From Camelus bactrianus (taxonomy: Eukaryota > Chordata > Mammalia > Artiodactyla > Camelidae): DNA of 64,000 bases. The notes under the pieces were generated by a model. That model was not told where the DNA came from. It made no database searches and saw only the letters and a program-made list of their open reading frames with translations. The stretch covers positions 13,177,001 through 13,241,000 of the forward strand of contig NC_133566.1 in NCBI RefSeq assembly GCF_048773025.1, given 5' to 3'. The translations under genes were made by a program, and so were the position numbers. Position 1 is the stretch's first letter, and the number at the start of each line of letters is the position of its first letter. This document shows, one piece after another, positions 46,292 to 57,859 of the stretch.

Positions 46292-47089
46292 TGTCAGTGA
46301 ATGTTTTCTGACTTAAGTGATTTCCCAGAACTTGTTGGGTGACTGACTTTGAGTAGGGTTTTGAGCCCACAGGGTGCAGGCAGGGCTGCAGGGATGTCTG
46401 AATAAGCACAGACGGGACTCGCGCTGCACGTCAAGTTCAAGTGAACAGCCAGGAGCGGGGCTTGCACTCACGCCCTGTGGGACGGGTGCGCCTGTCACAG
46501 CATTTGTGTTGTAAGAGGAAACAAAGATACAGTTTGGAGAAGTCCTGAAGCCAGAAAGGTGAGCCGGCAATGAAGCCAACTAGGAGGACTTGAAAGTTGC
46601 ATTCAAGAGAAAATCAGTCATTTGACAATTGTATATTGTTTTAGGATTCAGAAAAGCAAATCAATGAAAAATTGAAAACTGTTACATTTAATAACTAACT
46701 GGTAATGAATGGAGGTTGACTGATAACACAGAGATTCTATTAAGAATAGAAGCGCACCAGTTGTGAACAGAAACCAAAACTGTTCTCTTAGCATTTCTTT
46801 ATTGCTTCAGGTCTAAGTCTTAAAACATTCAGTTCTGTGTTTGCATTTCCTCTCTCATTTTCATTTGGTGTCTGTTGCGTGTGTGAAGGGGAGGTCAGGG
46901 GCAGGCGAGGCGGTCATGAGAGGCTGACGTGGCAGGGCTGGGGTGCTTGGAGGGACATAGGAGTCAGGGCAGTGGCTCTAGGAGTGAAAGTCATGTCCAG
47001 TGACAACCCCAAGTGGAAGCAGTGGTGACCTGGACCGACCTGTACACCCAGCTTCCCTCCATGCCCGCAGAGGAGACTTTTCGTGTTTT
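46292..47089. other. Intergenic DNA, nothing recognised
   Basis: About 0.8 kb of ordinary DNA, no feature supported. Confidence 0.45.
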
Positions 47090-47830
47090 TTTACCAAACC
47101 CATGGCTAGTTTGGCAGGCATCACCCCATTTTCCAAAACATTTTCATCATGCCAAAGGAAACCCTGTACCCATTAAGCAGTTACTTTTCATGTCTCCCAT
47201 TCATCCTTCCCCTCAGCCCATGGCAGCCACTAATCTACCTTTCATCTCAATGGATTTGCCCATTTTGGACATTTCCTATAAACAGAGTCATATGACATGT
47301 GGCTCTTTGGGTCTGGTTTCTTTCATTCTGCATGGTGGTTGTCAAGGTTCATCCACGTTGCATTGTGGCATATGCCAGGGCTTCACTGCTTTTAATGGCT
47401 GAGTAATATTCTGCTGTATGGATATAATGTGTTTTGTTTACCCATCCATTAGTCGTTGGACATTTGGGTTGCTTCTACTCCTTATTACAAATAATGCTGC
47501 TATGAACAGTCATATAAAGTTTTTGTGTGAACAGAGGTTTTCAGTGGCTTCATGCTCTTGGGTGTATACCTAGGAGTAGAATTGCTGGGTCAGAGAGTAA
47601 ATTTATGTTTCACTTTTTGAGGAACTTTCAAAAAACTTACTTTTTTTAAATTATTGAGATATAATTAACATAAAACACCGTATAAGTTTAAGGTATACAA
47701 CATACTGATTTGATACATTTATACTGCAATGTGCTTGCCACTGTAGCTAATACCTCTCTGTCATCACATAATTATTCCTTTGTCTGTGTCCACCCAAATA
47801 TCCCCACCACAGTCTACCGTACGGCTCCTT
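47090..47830 (-). repeat. Ancient L1M 3' region in two blocks
   Basis: The block 47090-47640 is the complement of an old L1 ORF2/3' end (GGATTTGCCCATTTTGGACA; GGCTGAGTAATATTCTGCTG; GTATACCTAGGAGTAGAATT). The block 47641-47830 is another L1M 3' end (TTGAGATATAATTAACATAA; AACATACTGATTTGATACAT). Both are diverged. Confidence 0.65.
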
Positions 47831-48313
47831 CCCTGACAGTGTCCTGATCTCAGCAAGGGAACTCGTGAGCTGGCGCACTTAACCTTCGCAACAATTCTGT
47901 AACCCGAACAACTACATTTAGGATCTGAAGATGACCCCTGCCTGTCCTGCAGCTATACCAGATAAAGGATTCTTCGATGAGAATTTAAAACTTCATGCTT
48001 ATTAAAAAAACAAAAACAAAAACAACAGAAACCAAACCCTTCTGGGCAGTCAGAAATAGTCATCTCACTTGACACTCTTTGTAATTATCATCGTTGCCAT
48101 AACAACCAATTGCAACAGCAGCAAGAAACCCCCCCCCCCAAGCCTTGTCCCTTCAAATTACTGCCAGTGCTAATTTGAGTCATCCTGTGGCCGCTGTATG
48201 CCGGAGGTGAACACATCCCTTTTGCTCCCTGCTTGCACACAGATAGATGAGTAACCCAGCCAGAATGCCATATTGAGGAACTGTGTTTGCCGGGGCCATT
48301 CCTGACACTAGTT
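47831..48313. other. Intergenic DNA
   Basis: No gene or clear repeat; a CAAAAA-rich stretch lies near 48005-48030 and a C run near 48130. Confidence 0.45.
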
Positions 48314-48329
48314 AAGATCCTGGCAGGAA

Positions 48330-48416
48330 GGGAAGGGACATAGCTCAGTGGTAGAGCGCGTGCTTAGCATGTACGAGGTCCTGGGTTCAATCCCCATTAT
48401 CTCCCTTTAAAAAAAA
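48330..48416 (+). repeat. Vic-1 type SINE with perfect target-site repeat
   Basis: A box CATAGCTCAGTGGTAGAGC, B box GGGTTCAATCCCC, short body and A10 tail. The exact 16-bp repeat AAGATCCTGGCAGGAA flanks it at 48314-48329 and 48417-48432. The good state of head, tail and flanks marks a fairly recent insertion. Confidence 0.95.
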
Positions 48417-48501
48417 AAGATCCTGGCAGGAAACAGAACCCAACCCAGAATGGTTCAAGAGACTTGCTATGGAACAGGAGTGGGCAAGATTAGGGAGTCA
48501 G

Positions 48502-48914
48502 CTGTCTTCGTTTGCTAGGATGGCGTAAGGAAGTACCAGAAACTATGTGACTGCACAACAGAAATTGTCTCACTTCCAGAAATCTGAGATCAAGGTGTTC
48601 ATAGGGTTGGTTCCTTCTGAGGGTGGCTGGGAAGGACTGGTTGCAGGCCTCTCTCGTAGCTTCTGGTCGTTCTTTGGCTTGTGACAATCCAACTCCAGTC
48701 CTCACATGGTGTTCTCCATGCCTGCCTGCCTGTGTCCAAACTTCCTGTTTTATAAGGGACACCAGTCATACTGGATTAGGGACCACTGTAATGACCTCAC
48801 TGTGACTTAATTACATCTGCAGTGACCCTGTGTCCAAATAAGGTCACCTTCTGAGGTACTGGGGATTAGCACTTCAACACATGAATTCCGGGGTACACAA
48901 TTCAACCTGAAACA
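48502..48914 (-). mobile_element. MLT1-type solo LTR fossil (ERVL-MaLR)
   Basis: The stretch matches the MLT1 LTR of the MaLR family end to end in minus orientation, from the GTTTGCTAGG side to the ACACAATTCAACC side. It is a solitary LTR remnant with no internal part. It is broken and very old; MLT1 elements were active around or before the radiation of placental mammals. Confidence 0.8.
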
Positions 48915-50289
48915 CCAGCCACGAGCACCCAGATGTGAGTGACCATGGGAAGCTGTGACCACCTGTGCTGGGTGGTCTCTCCTGGCCCCTCCAGATCCCT
49001 CTCCAGCCTTCTCCGTGCGCAGCAGCCTGATCTGTGCAGACATCCCGTGGGCTCCATTGCCTTCCGGCTTCTACCCGACTTGGCTAATGGGAGGCAGAGG
49101 CAGGGGCCCCAGGGGTGGGAGGAGAGAGAGGTCAGGGCACAGATCCCCATGGGACCCTCCCCACCCCCTCCCAGTTGCTTTCATATGTGGCTTTCCAAGA
49201 TTTCATATTCTATAGTTTATCTTTACTATTTGGCACATAGTAAAAGCTTAATAATGTTCAAAATACAGGTGAGTGTGTATGAATATGGATCGTTTCATTT
49301 CCAGGACCTTCTGTACATTTAGTAATAATAACTGACATTTATTGAGGGTTTACGTGTGTTCTAAGCACTTGAATATATTATACACTGGACAATAGCTATA
49401 AAAGAGGTGCTGTGATTATCCCAGCTTTATGGCTGAGTAGGCTGTCTCCCTGAGACGCTTGCCTTGCCCAAGGTCGCGGTTGCACGGTGAACTAGGATGA
49501 GGAATGGGATTTGATCTAGGGCATTCTGCCCCTAGAGGCGTGCCCCAAACCACAAGGACATACGTGCTGATCCACTTGCCAGACCAGCCCTCCCTACTTG
49601 ACCTCGTGGCAGACACATTCACTTTCCAAGCCCGGGTCAAACCACAGCTGTTCTGTGGGGCTTTCTCAGTCCCCTCCCTGAGGAACTGATCCTTCAGTCT
49701 GTGCACCCCCACTGTCCTCTGCCTGACCCTCATGACACTTGGGGTTTGCTCTTCTACCTGTGAGTCCTTTGGGGCATGGCTCATGTTCCACTCATCTCTG
49801 CAATTTCATGGCCTGGCCCCGTGTCTGAGAGTGGGGGGTGCCAGTGAGTATTTCTGGAAGATTCTTCAGCCATCCATGCCCACTCTGTGTGCTCCCAGGC
49901 ACCCCAATCCCCCCGAGTACAGCTGACTTCCTTCCTCAGCTGTGCTCAGAGGGTTTTTGACCAGGGCCTGCAGTCTGGACCACAGACGCCCCTGCCCCTG
50001 GGTGGGCGGTCCTGTTTGGGGCACAGGGCTCCTACCTGGCTTCTTACCTGCCGCACCAGGTCCAGGTTTCTAGGCTTCCAGTAAAGAGGCTCACTGACTT
50101 GACTTGTACTTCTCAGTTTTGTCCTAATTAACAGTCACATTTTGTCCTGGATCCCTTTGACAAAACCCAAGGGTCATGCTCTAGGGTCATGTTGATGGAG
50201 TTTCCTTTCCTGTCTCTCTGCCCCCAGGTGGAGACTGCTCAGAGGGCCCCCAGCCTGTTCAAGGCCAACTACCAGCTACCAGGTGTCTA
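48915..50289. other. Intergenic DNA upstream of TBC1D8
   Basis: Contains a MIR at 49320-49520. No gene recognised. Confidence 0.45.
49320..49520 (-). repeat. MIR SINE
   Basis: Minus-oriented MIR: AATAACTGACATTTATTGAG, TGTTCTAAGCACTTGAATAT and TTGCCCAAGGTCGCGG match the consensus in order. Confidence 0.8.
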
Positions 50290-50426
50290 TTTCTTTCTTG
50301 GGGGGCGGGGGTGGGGGAGGTAATTAGGATTACTTATTTTTAGAGGAAGTACTGGGGATTGAACCCAGGACCTGGTGTATGCTAAGCATGCGCTCTACCA
50401 CTTGAGCTATACCCTCCCCCCACGAC
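50290..50426 (-). repeat. Vic-1 type SINE near the TBC1D8 promoter
   Basis: Minus-oriented copy with A box TATAGCTCAAGTGG, B box GGTCCTGGGTTCAATCCCC and the AATCCTAATTACC tail. GTGTCTA flanks it at 50283-50289 and 50427-50433. It lies about 0.5 kb before the CpG island. Confidence 0.92.
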
Positions 50427-50433
50427 GTGTCTA

Positions 50434-50889
50434 CTGCCACGCTTTGGGGAAATACTAATTTTTAAAACCCTACCTCGGCATTCCCTGTAGTTTTTCTTTA
50501 CTATCACCTACTCCACATTCCCCAGCTTTTCAATTCTCTGAGAACCAACGTGACTGGTTTCTTCCCTGGGTAGGCTACCCACAGTGGGGGGCCCTAATGT
50601 CCTTATCTTCTGTGCCCACAAGGGGCGTCCCGCGTTGAGTTTGGTCGGAAACTTGCCTCAGGGTCCTACAACGTCGCTGCCCCTTCTGCTGTTCCGTGGG
50701 GGAACACTCGTCAGAGCATCGAAAACGTACGCTCAGCATTTAAAAACAAATCGGAAAATAATCGGTTTTAATTTTTAATGCTTTTTTTTGTTACTTGTAA
50801 AAATGTTTCTTGTTATTTTAAATGCTGTGTGATTCCACACACCCCGGTTTCCTGGCGTGCGTTCTGTCCCCCGAAAGATAAATGCTCTA
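50434..50889. other. Intergenic DNA before the TBC1D8 CpG island
   Basis: About 450 bp, AT-rich near 50730-50830, no feature supported. Confidence 0.45.
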
Positions 50890-52020
50890 GGTCGGCAACC
50901 TGCAGCTGTGACAAGAGGTCCTCTCCCCATCTCCTCCTCCTCCTGCTCCCCGGGCGGCCTCCTCGTCGGGGCGGAGGAGGGGAGAGGGGCCGCGGCGCCC
51001 CCCGCGGGCGCAGGGGGAGAGGCAGGGAGCCTGGCGGCCGGGATCGGACTTCCTCCCTCCACTCCGGAACTGCGCTGGAGCCGCCGGGACTCGGAAACCG
51101 GGCGGTGTCCCGGGAGCCGGCGGGGCGGCCGGGGGGCGGGGCCCGGGACCCGGGGGCGGGGCGAGGGGCGGGCCTCGGCGGCTGGGGGCGGGGCGGGCGC
51201 GCGGGCTGCGCGGGCCGCAAGGGGCGAGCTGCGCCTGCCGCGCTCTACGGACTCCCGAGCGCAGGGCGCCGGCTGGCTGGGCTCTCGCTGCCGCCGCCGC
51301 CGCCTCCTCCCGAGCGGGCTCGGCCCGGCGGCCGGGGCGATGTGAGCCGGGGCCCGCGGGCGCGGCCGGACCGCTGCGATGTGGCTCAAGCCCGAGGAGG
51401 TGCTGCTGAAGAACGCCCTGAAGCTCTGGGTGACTCAGAAGAGCAGCTGCTACTTCATCCTGCAGCGGCGCCGCGGGCACGGCGAGGGGGGCGGCCGGCT
51501 CACGGGTAAGAGCGCGCCGGGGCGGGCTCCGCGGCCGGGCCCGGACCGCGCTTCCCTCCGGGCCCGCGGCCCCGACCCCGGGTTGCCGCGCAGGTGGTGG
51601 TTTCTGGGAGACGCCGGGCCGGGTCGGCCCTTCCTCGGGCTTGTTTTCCTTTCTCCTGCATTTCTCTGGCCAGCCCCATCGAGGATGGTGGCACCAGGGA
51701 CTTGCGAGCTCGTGCGTTTTCCCGGGAGACGCAGGTGCCTTCGCCGCCTGGCCCAGCGACCGCCTGGAAGCCGGACTTGGCTCGGGAGTCCAAGGAGAAA
51801 CAGCGGCTGGAGCGAGGGCCGCCGCGGGAGGAGCGGGGCCGCGGTGCGGGGCCAGGTGACATGGCCCGACCTGGCCATCTGGACGCACCCGAGGCTCCAG
51901 GTGGTGTCGCGGCCGGGGCCACGGCCAGCCCACGGCGGGGCGCAGCTCGGGAGGCCCAGGCAATCCGGGACTGTGGGGCGGGAGGGCCGGGCGGGCTGGG
52001 CCGGCCGGGCTCGGTCTCCA
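50890..52020. promoter_or_regulatory. TBC1D8: CpG island and promoter of TBC1D8
   Basis: Very high GC and CpG. At 51121-51207 several GC boxes (GGGGCGGGGC) stand in a row, many able to form G-quadruplexes, and no TATA box is present, the form of a dispersed Sp1-driven promoter. The start codon is about 170 bp downstream of the last GC box, so transcription probably starts around 51200-51300. Confidence 0.8.
51379..51505 (+). CDS. TBC1D8: TBC1D8 first coding exon
   Basis: TBC1D8 is a TBC-domain (Rab GTPase-activating-like) protein with two GRAM domains, a TBC domain and an EF-hand region. The ATG at 51379 (G at -3) opens [15 protein letters not shown], then [15 protein letters not shown] and [13 protein letters not shown] recognise this as human TBC1D8; the [10 protein letters not shown] part separates it from the paralogues TBC1D8B and TBC1D9. 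The exon gives 42 codons and one base of the next Gly, with donor GTAAGA at 51506, and ends before the first GRAM domain. All further exons are outside the window. Confidence 0.95.
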
Positions 52021-53971
52021 CGCCTTGAGGAGAAACCCAGGTGGTGCGAATCCCGAGCTCTTAATCTTGGCAGCAAAACTAAGCCCCCATCCCTTCACTT
52101 TCTTCCAAGAAGTGATAGGAAGGAGGAAAAAACTCAGGCTTGTAAAATTCATAAAACAAACAAAGCTTTTTTCCCCCTTAAAGTTATAGTTCAAAACTCT
52201 TTGTCCAAATGCTCGATTTTCAGCTTGCATTAGCGGGAACACCTGTTCAAACAGGCCAGTGCAGGAGCAATATTAGCCTTTTCCTGTTGTATCTAGGGAA
52301 CCCATAAGGACTTTTCAAATTTTGAAATCTGAAACAAGACCTTCCCATTACGTCCCTTCTTTTACCGTGGAGGAAACCAAGGCCAACAGAGCAGGGTCAA
52401 GGGCCAGAGGTTGGGTCCCCGGGCTTACTGTTGGTGACTTGTCTGCATATTCTGGGGGAGGCCCTCCTGGAGTAAAGTCTACAGGGAAATGTGATGAATA
52501 AATCCTGGAAGGTCAGAAGCTAGGGGAATTACCCTTCCCAGACGTTAGACTGGGAAGGTCAGAAAGCTGACAGTTGGATTCCTCGTGAAGCGAAGACTTC
52601 ACTGAGCCAGCCCCAGGGAGTCAATAGGAGTTGGCAGGATTTCTGGATGGAAGGGGTGGTGGGGTGACCTGTGGTCTTGGCAAGCAGTGGGGACAGGTGG
52701 GTAGCAGGTGGGCCTGCTCTGGGAGCTGTTTTAAGTGGGGGAGTTAGTAAGGGAATAGCACAGTGAGACTTAGTGCCGCCCAGGCTCTTGGGACATGGAG
52801 GTTGATGGCATCCTGTGGGTCCCATCACAGGCAGAGAAGCCAGAGGAGGGATTTGCCCCCCACCCCAATACTTTGAGGGCAACGAATCTTAATTTTTGGT
52901 GTGTTAAGCACAGTATCTGGCCTGTAAATGGTCTCCTTTAACGGAAGGTGAGGAAAGGGCTTGAAGATTTGTGAAACAGGAAACACAAGGAGCGTTGGTC
53001 CCGCAAACGTTTATTGACTGAATTCACCACACACTGCATATGGGATGCACCTGCGGCTGCTTTGGGAAAGACTTCAGGTTGTTCAGCGTCCTGCAGGAGA
53101 GACGGGTCCAGACACAGAGGGGAAAAGCTTCAGAGGCGATGCCCGGTGGAGGCTCAGGCTGGCTTCCTTTCCGGAGAGCCCGCTTTGCTGTCCAGTCTGT
53201 CTGAGATGAACTGAGTGATGCGCCCCTCCTACTGCGTCCCAGCATCAAGCTGTCATCGCTCCTGTGCCTTTGACCTTACTCGGGCTTTACTTTGGTTTGG
53301 GGTACTGTGAATAGGCACAATTTTCTTTTCCTTAAAGGTAGTATAATCAGCCAGAAAAGGGAGGAAAATACCCCACAAAAAGACCCCAGACACTTTGCTT
53401 TATTTCCTGGAGACTTAGAACTTTCTGATGATTGTGAAAGGATGACATCCCCTCGGCAGCTGGCTACTTGGGGCGTTTAGCCGGGGGCCCAGTTACATGC
53501 TGTGTGGATTAAGCAACCCTGTTACCACATCCACCAATGGGCTGGTCTTACTGGGGGCCCCTAACGAATGTTGTAAAATCAAGACTGATGTGATACAGAG
53601 GCCGGCTCCTGGGTGGCGATTTCCAGAAAACAGAGAATTCTAATCTGGCAGACTTTTTAGTAATTTATTTCAAAGACTTAAAGCTTAGGCTGAGTTTATC
53701 TGTGAAATGAATGGGTGTGAATTGTGACTGGTTTTAGGCTTTTCTTAGGAGAAAAGCGAGTGGAGGTGGTTAAGAGGGGTTGGGGATAAAATGTAAAGGA
53801 GCAGTAAAAGGAAGCGCCTCTTCTTTTGTTGTGATGCTGAATTTGCTGTTAGGTAGTAGGCGCTTGAACACATGAGGGCTCCTTTGGTGTTTAAAGTAAT
53901 CTGACATGTTTAAAACTTGCCCACCCTCAGAAAGATAAGGTTTGGTTTTATTGAAGATGGTAATTCATCCT

Positions 53972-53993
53972 CTTACACACACACACACACACA

Positions 53994-54031
<38 letters not shown>

Positions 54032-54036
54032 GTCTC
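53972..54036 (+). repeat. (CA)n(CT)n compound microsatellite
   Basis: About eleven CA units run directly into about twenty CT units with small interruptions (CTTT, CTGT). It is likely polymorphic. Confidence 0.95.
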
Positions 54037-54109
54037 CATCTCCAGTTTTATTTTCTCCATCACTTTCTCACTTTCTAATATAGACAATGTTTATTTTGTT
54101 CATTGTTGC

Positions 54110-54210
54110 CCCTGTGAAGTTGTCTGTTCTGCGAGGGCAGGTTATTTGACCCATGGTGGTGCCCAGCACATAGCATGTGCTCAGTAAACATTTGTAGGAT
54201 GAAAGGATGG
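54110..54210 (+). repeat. L2 LINE 3' end
   Basis: TGCGAGGGCAGGTTATTTG, then GTGCCCAGCACATAGCATG and TGCTCAGTAAACATTTGTAG is the classic L2 3' terminus. Confidence 0.75.
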
Positions 54211-54867
54211 ACTAGTATGTGCGTTCCTGGATCCGTTTTTCTTCAAGGTTGAGTGGGCGCAGAGGTCCAGCTTACAGACAGGCTGAGCTGCTCACCTGGG
54301 ACAGGAACATCCCCTCTGTCCTTGGCCTCCTGTGGAGCTGCTGGCTGACCCCTGTGGAAAGCTGGAGAGGGTGGATGGGAATCAGAGACCTCCTCATCCC
54401 CCTCTTCCCCACTCCACCTCCCCCCCCATCTTTTTTTGTAGCTCCCTCCTTTGATGGAAACTGAGCACAGGGCACCAGCCTCTCAGGTGGCTCCCATGAC
54501 CAGCTCCCGGGACCCGCCTAGGGGAGGAGATCCTGGGCTGGGGAGGGGGCAGAGGGGGCCGTAGGGGAAGGCAATGACCTTTCCCTCCACTTAGAACATG
54601 GTATGGCTGAACACAGTATTGGAAGATGTTCCTGAAACTCCCCAGTAGAGTGATTTTGTTGCCCTGGAAGGGAGGAAGTCAAGTTATACAGTGTTGCATT
54701 GGGTGGAGTCTCCAGCCTGTGGGCATATTTCGTCTAAAAGGTCAGTCAGCTCTGGGAGAACAGAGTGGGAGAAGTTAGGCTTTGGAGGGCGGTGGACAGA
54801 ACACTGAGCATCACTGCCCTCTCCCCCGCGTTCTCTGACGCACTTAAAATGAGCAGCAGACACACAC

Positions 54868-55046
54868 CACTGTATATTAAATAGATAAACAAGGACCTAC
54901 TGTAGAGCACAGGGACCTGTATTCAATATCTTGTAGTAACCTATAATGAAAAAGAATCTGAAAAATAATATATATGTGAATGTGTAACTGAATCACTTTG
55001 CTGTGCACCTGAAACTAACAACATTGTAAATCACCTCTATATTAGT
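54868..55046 (+). repeat. L1 3'UTR fragment, plus strand
   Basis: GTATATTAAATAGATAAACA, GACCTACTGTAGAGCACAGG, CTTTGCTGTGCACCTGAAAC and CATTGTAAATCACC match the L1 3'UTR in sense orientation, unlike most L1 tails in this window. Confidence 0.85.
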
Positions 55047-56615
55047 AGGATTTGGCAGGGAAAGGAAAAATAAGCAGCATAAACGTAACTTTAAAGACCA
55101 AATATCACCACCCAGATGTGCCCCTCTGAAGGATTTTATTTATGTTTCAGTGTTTTGTTATGTACATTCCTGTATAATCTTAGCCAGTTCTTTTCCCAAA
55201 GAGGCTGGCAGTTTAAAAGTTGTGATTTGAATCAAATACTGATATTTTCTGCTTTTCAGAGTGTCTCCCTTTGGCCCGTGTTCCTGCCCCAGCGTTTGTA
55301 GCCATTATGGGCTGACTGATTTCCTAACAGTTAGGGTCAAGGGAGGAAGTGTGGTGTTGAAGTGGACAATGCAGGCTTCAGAGTCAAGATAAGTCTGTTG
55401 GTGACGGATCGGGGCTGGTTTATTCAGTTTCTCTGAGTCCTTGTTACAACGCTGCCTCCAGCCAGGGGCAGGAACTTACTTTAGAGGGTGAGAGACTGTT
55501 TTGCACCATGGCTTTCCCCATCTTGCATTCCCATCAGCAGTGCGCAAGTCTTCCAATTATAATAAAGGTTAGAACGAAAACAAAGAGTATACATCAAGGG
55601 CTTAGCTGTGTTTGTCACCTAGTAGGTTTGAAAAAAGGAGAAGCAAAGTAACAGTTTAAAAACTGAATAACAAGAGGGCTTCTTAGAACGTAAGTGTTGG
55701 AGAGAAGTTTGCGTTGCAGTGAAGAATGTAAGGAACATTCATTTATGTACTAGTGCTGGATTTAATGCATGTAATTAGAAGGTCAAATATTTAAATAGAG
55801 ATCTATGCCAGCAGGATTTGGGTACAGGGGGTCTTTGACCACATTGAATCCTAGTAAATAAAGGGCACTGGGTGCTAGTGGCCAGCCCTGCCCAGGATGA
55901 ATTGTCTCCTGCCTTTGGAACAGTGTCCCAGCGACTGGGGGAGCTTCATCCAGGGATTCACATGGGGGCCCCAGGCTTGCTCAGAATGGCTGTGTTGAAT
56001 GGTTGGAATGTGGCGAAGCCCAGCCCCGGCGTTGACTTTCTTGGCCAGTCCGTCTCACCTTGGCTGGAGCCCTGCTCAGGTGGCTGAAGCTGGTGGTGGA
56101 CTTCACCTCCGCCATGACCACCACCAAACCCCCTTTGGCTCAGCAGGGCGGCGGTTGCCCTGGGCAGACTTCCCCCATATTGGTCTTGTTTTCCAAACGC
56201 ACAATAAGGAAGAAATCACAAATAAAGGAAGTACTTTGATTTCAGGAGCAGAAATCGGAAGATTTCCATAAGCAGAATAACCAGTACATCTCTAAGGGCT
56301 GATAAGCCATTAACAGAAGCTTTGGGGTTTGCAACAGCTGCATTTAACGAGGACATAAGGGCCGTGTATTTGTAATTAGATAATCAAACAAGGCAGGGCT
56401 GTGCCTCTGCAGGAAATAATAGGAGGTATGAGTGTGTGGGTGGCCGGGTAGCCGAGGCCGTTGCAGCCTAATTGGGGCTCTTTAGGAAGCACTGGAAATG
56501 AGAGGCATGTAGGGCTTAAAAAATTCATTGACCAGCTGTGAAGGGATAAGATTTTATGATCTTGACGCCACATTCTGGCAGCATTGGATAGAAGGGGGAT
56601 TTATTTAAAATGAAA

Positions 56616-56714
56616 ATGGGGGTAAGTAGAGCTCAGTGTTAGAGCACGTGCTTAGCGTGCACGAGATCCTGGGTTCCACCTCCTGACCCTCCATTAGAAT
56701 AAAAATAAATAAAT
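56616..56714 (+). repeat. Vic-1 type SINE
   Basis: A box GTAGAGCTCAGTGTTAGAGC, weakened B box GGGTTCCACC, CCTCCATTAG body and AAATAAATAAAT tail. AAAATGAAA flanks it at 56607-56615 and 56715-56723. Confidence 0.92.
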
Positions 56715-57392
56715 AAAATGAAAGTAGCAAATCTGATCATATTTCTGGCATAGATGTTCCCCCCTCTATTTTGTCAAACTGTAATCAACTGTACTGAAAA
56801 GCAGCCCTGGGCGTATTTTGACGGCTTGTTGGATGTGGCATGAGCTGCCCCTGCTCCTCCTCTTAGGTTCTTTCTCCTCCTCCTTCTGTTCTTGAGCACA
56901 GGGCCTCCCAGGGCCTTGGCGGGCTGTCCCCTGTGCCTGGGGTGCTCTCCCCTCCCCCGCTGCCCAGCTAGTTCTTCTCACCCTTCAGTCTCAGCCGGAG
57001 CGCCACTGCCTGGAGATGTACCTCCCCCGACCCCGCCAGTCCTCTGTACTTTCCCTTTACAGCGCTGACCCCGGTTTGTCATGTGGTGGCTCTCTGTGGC
57101 TTTATCTGTTCCTAGCAGACCAGACCTAGGGCTCCAGAAGGGAGGTCCCAGGTCTGGATACATATTCAGTGGACATGTGGATGCCCAAGTGGAATCGATC
57201 GATGTGAGCCTTTGAGGTTGAGACATGTTTTGCATCACCCTGAAAATGGAAATGATGCAGAAAAAGGAAGAAGTAATAATGGAGGGTTGTGATGGTGATT
57301 CCTCACGCCGGCCCTGCATGCTTGGAAGGGTTAGTGGAAGTTTGGCAGCTGCTGCACCAGGCTAGCTGTTAGAGCCACCCGTTGGTAACCTT

Positions 57393-57445
57393 TATAGCAT
57401 GCACGAGATCCTGGGTTCCACCCCCTGTCCCTCCATTAAAATATG
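57393..57445 (+). repeat. Vic-1 SINE fragment
   Basis: Only the middle remains: ATAGCATGCACGAGATCCTG, GGGTTCCACCCCC and CCTCCATTAAAAT. The head with the A box is missing. It shares the unusual GAGATCCTGGGTTCCACC with the copy 0.7 kb upstream, so the two may be of one subfamily or linked by conversion. Confidence 0.75.
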
Positions 57446-57859
57446 GTACTGTACAGACCCGGCATGATTTCCCCTGCACATCACCAGTCGGCTGACACGG
57501 CTCTCCGAATCTGAGTCATTAATATTCTTGAACTTTTGGTGGGTGTGTTGTAACCACCAGATTTTATTATTTTTCTGCTTCCTCTTTTGTTAACTTAAAA
57601 AAAAAGAGAAAGAGAAATCAGCAAAAACAAGAAAAACAGCCCCCAATAAGATCTCCTTAGGAAAAGGTACTGTATTTTGTGATTAGTTTTATTCTGAATA
57701 AATAAATACTCAGAGAGAATGGACATTCAAAAAGAATAGGATGATAGTTTGCTTGAAGTTTTGAAATATGAAGTCTTCTGTGTGCAAAGGCGTATATAAT
57801 GTAAACATCAAATTTAAGTTATGTGATACCCACCAGCTATTACTAAAAACAGAATATTT

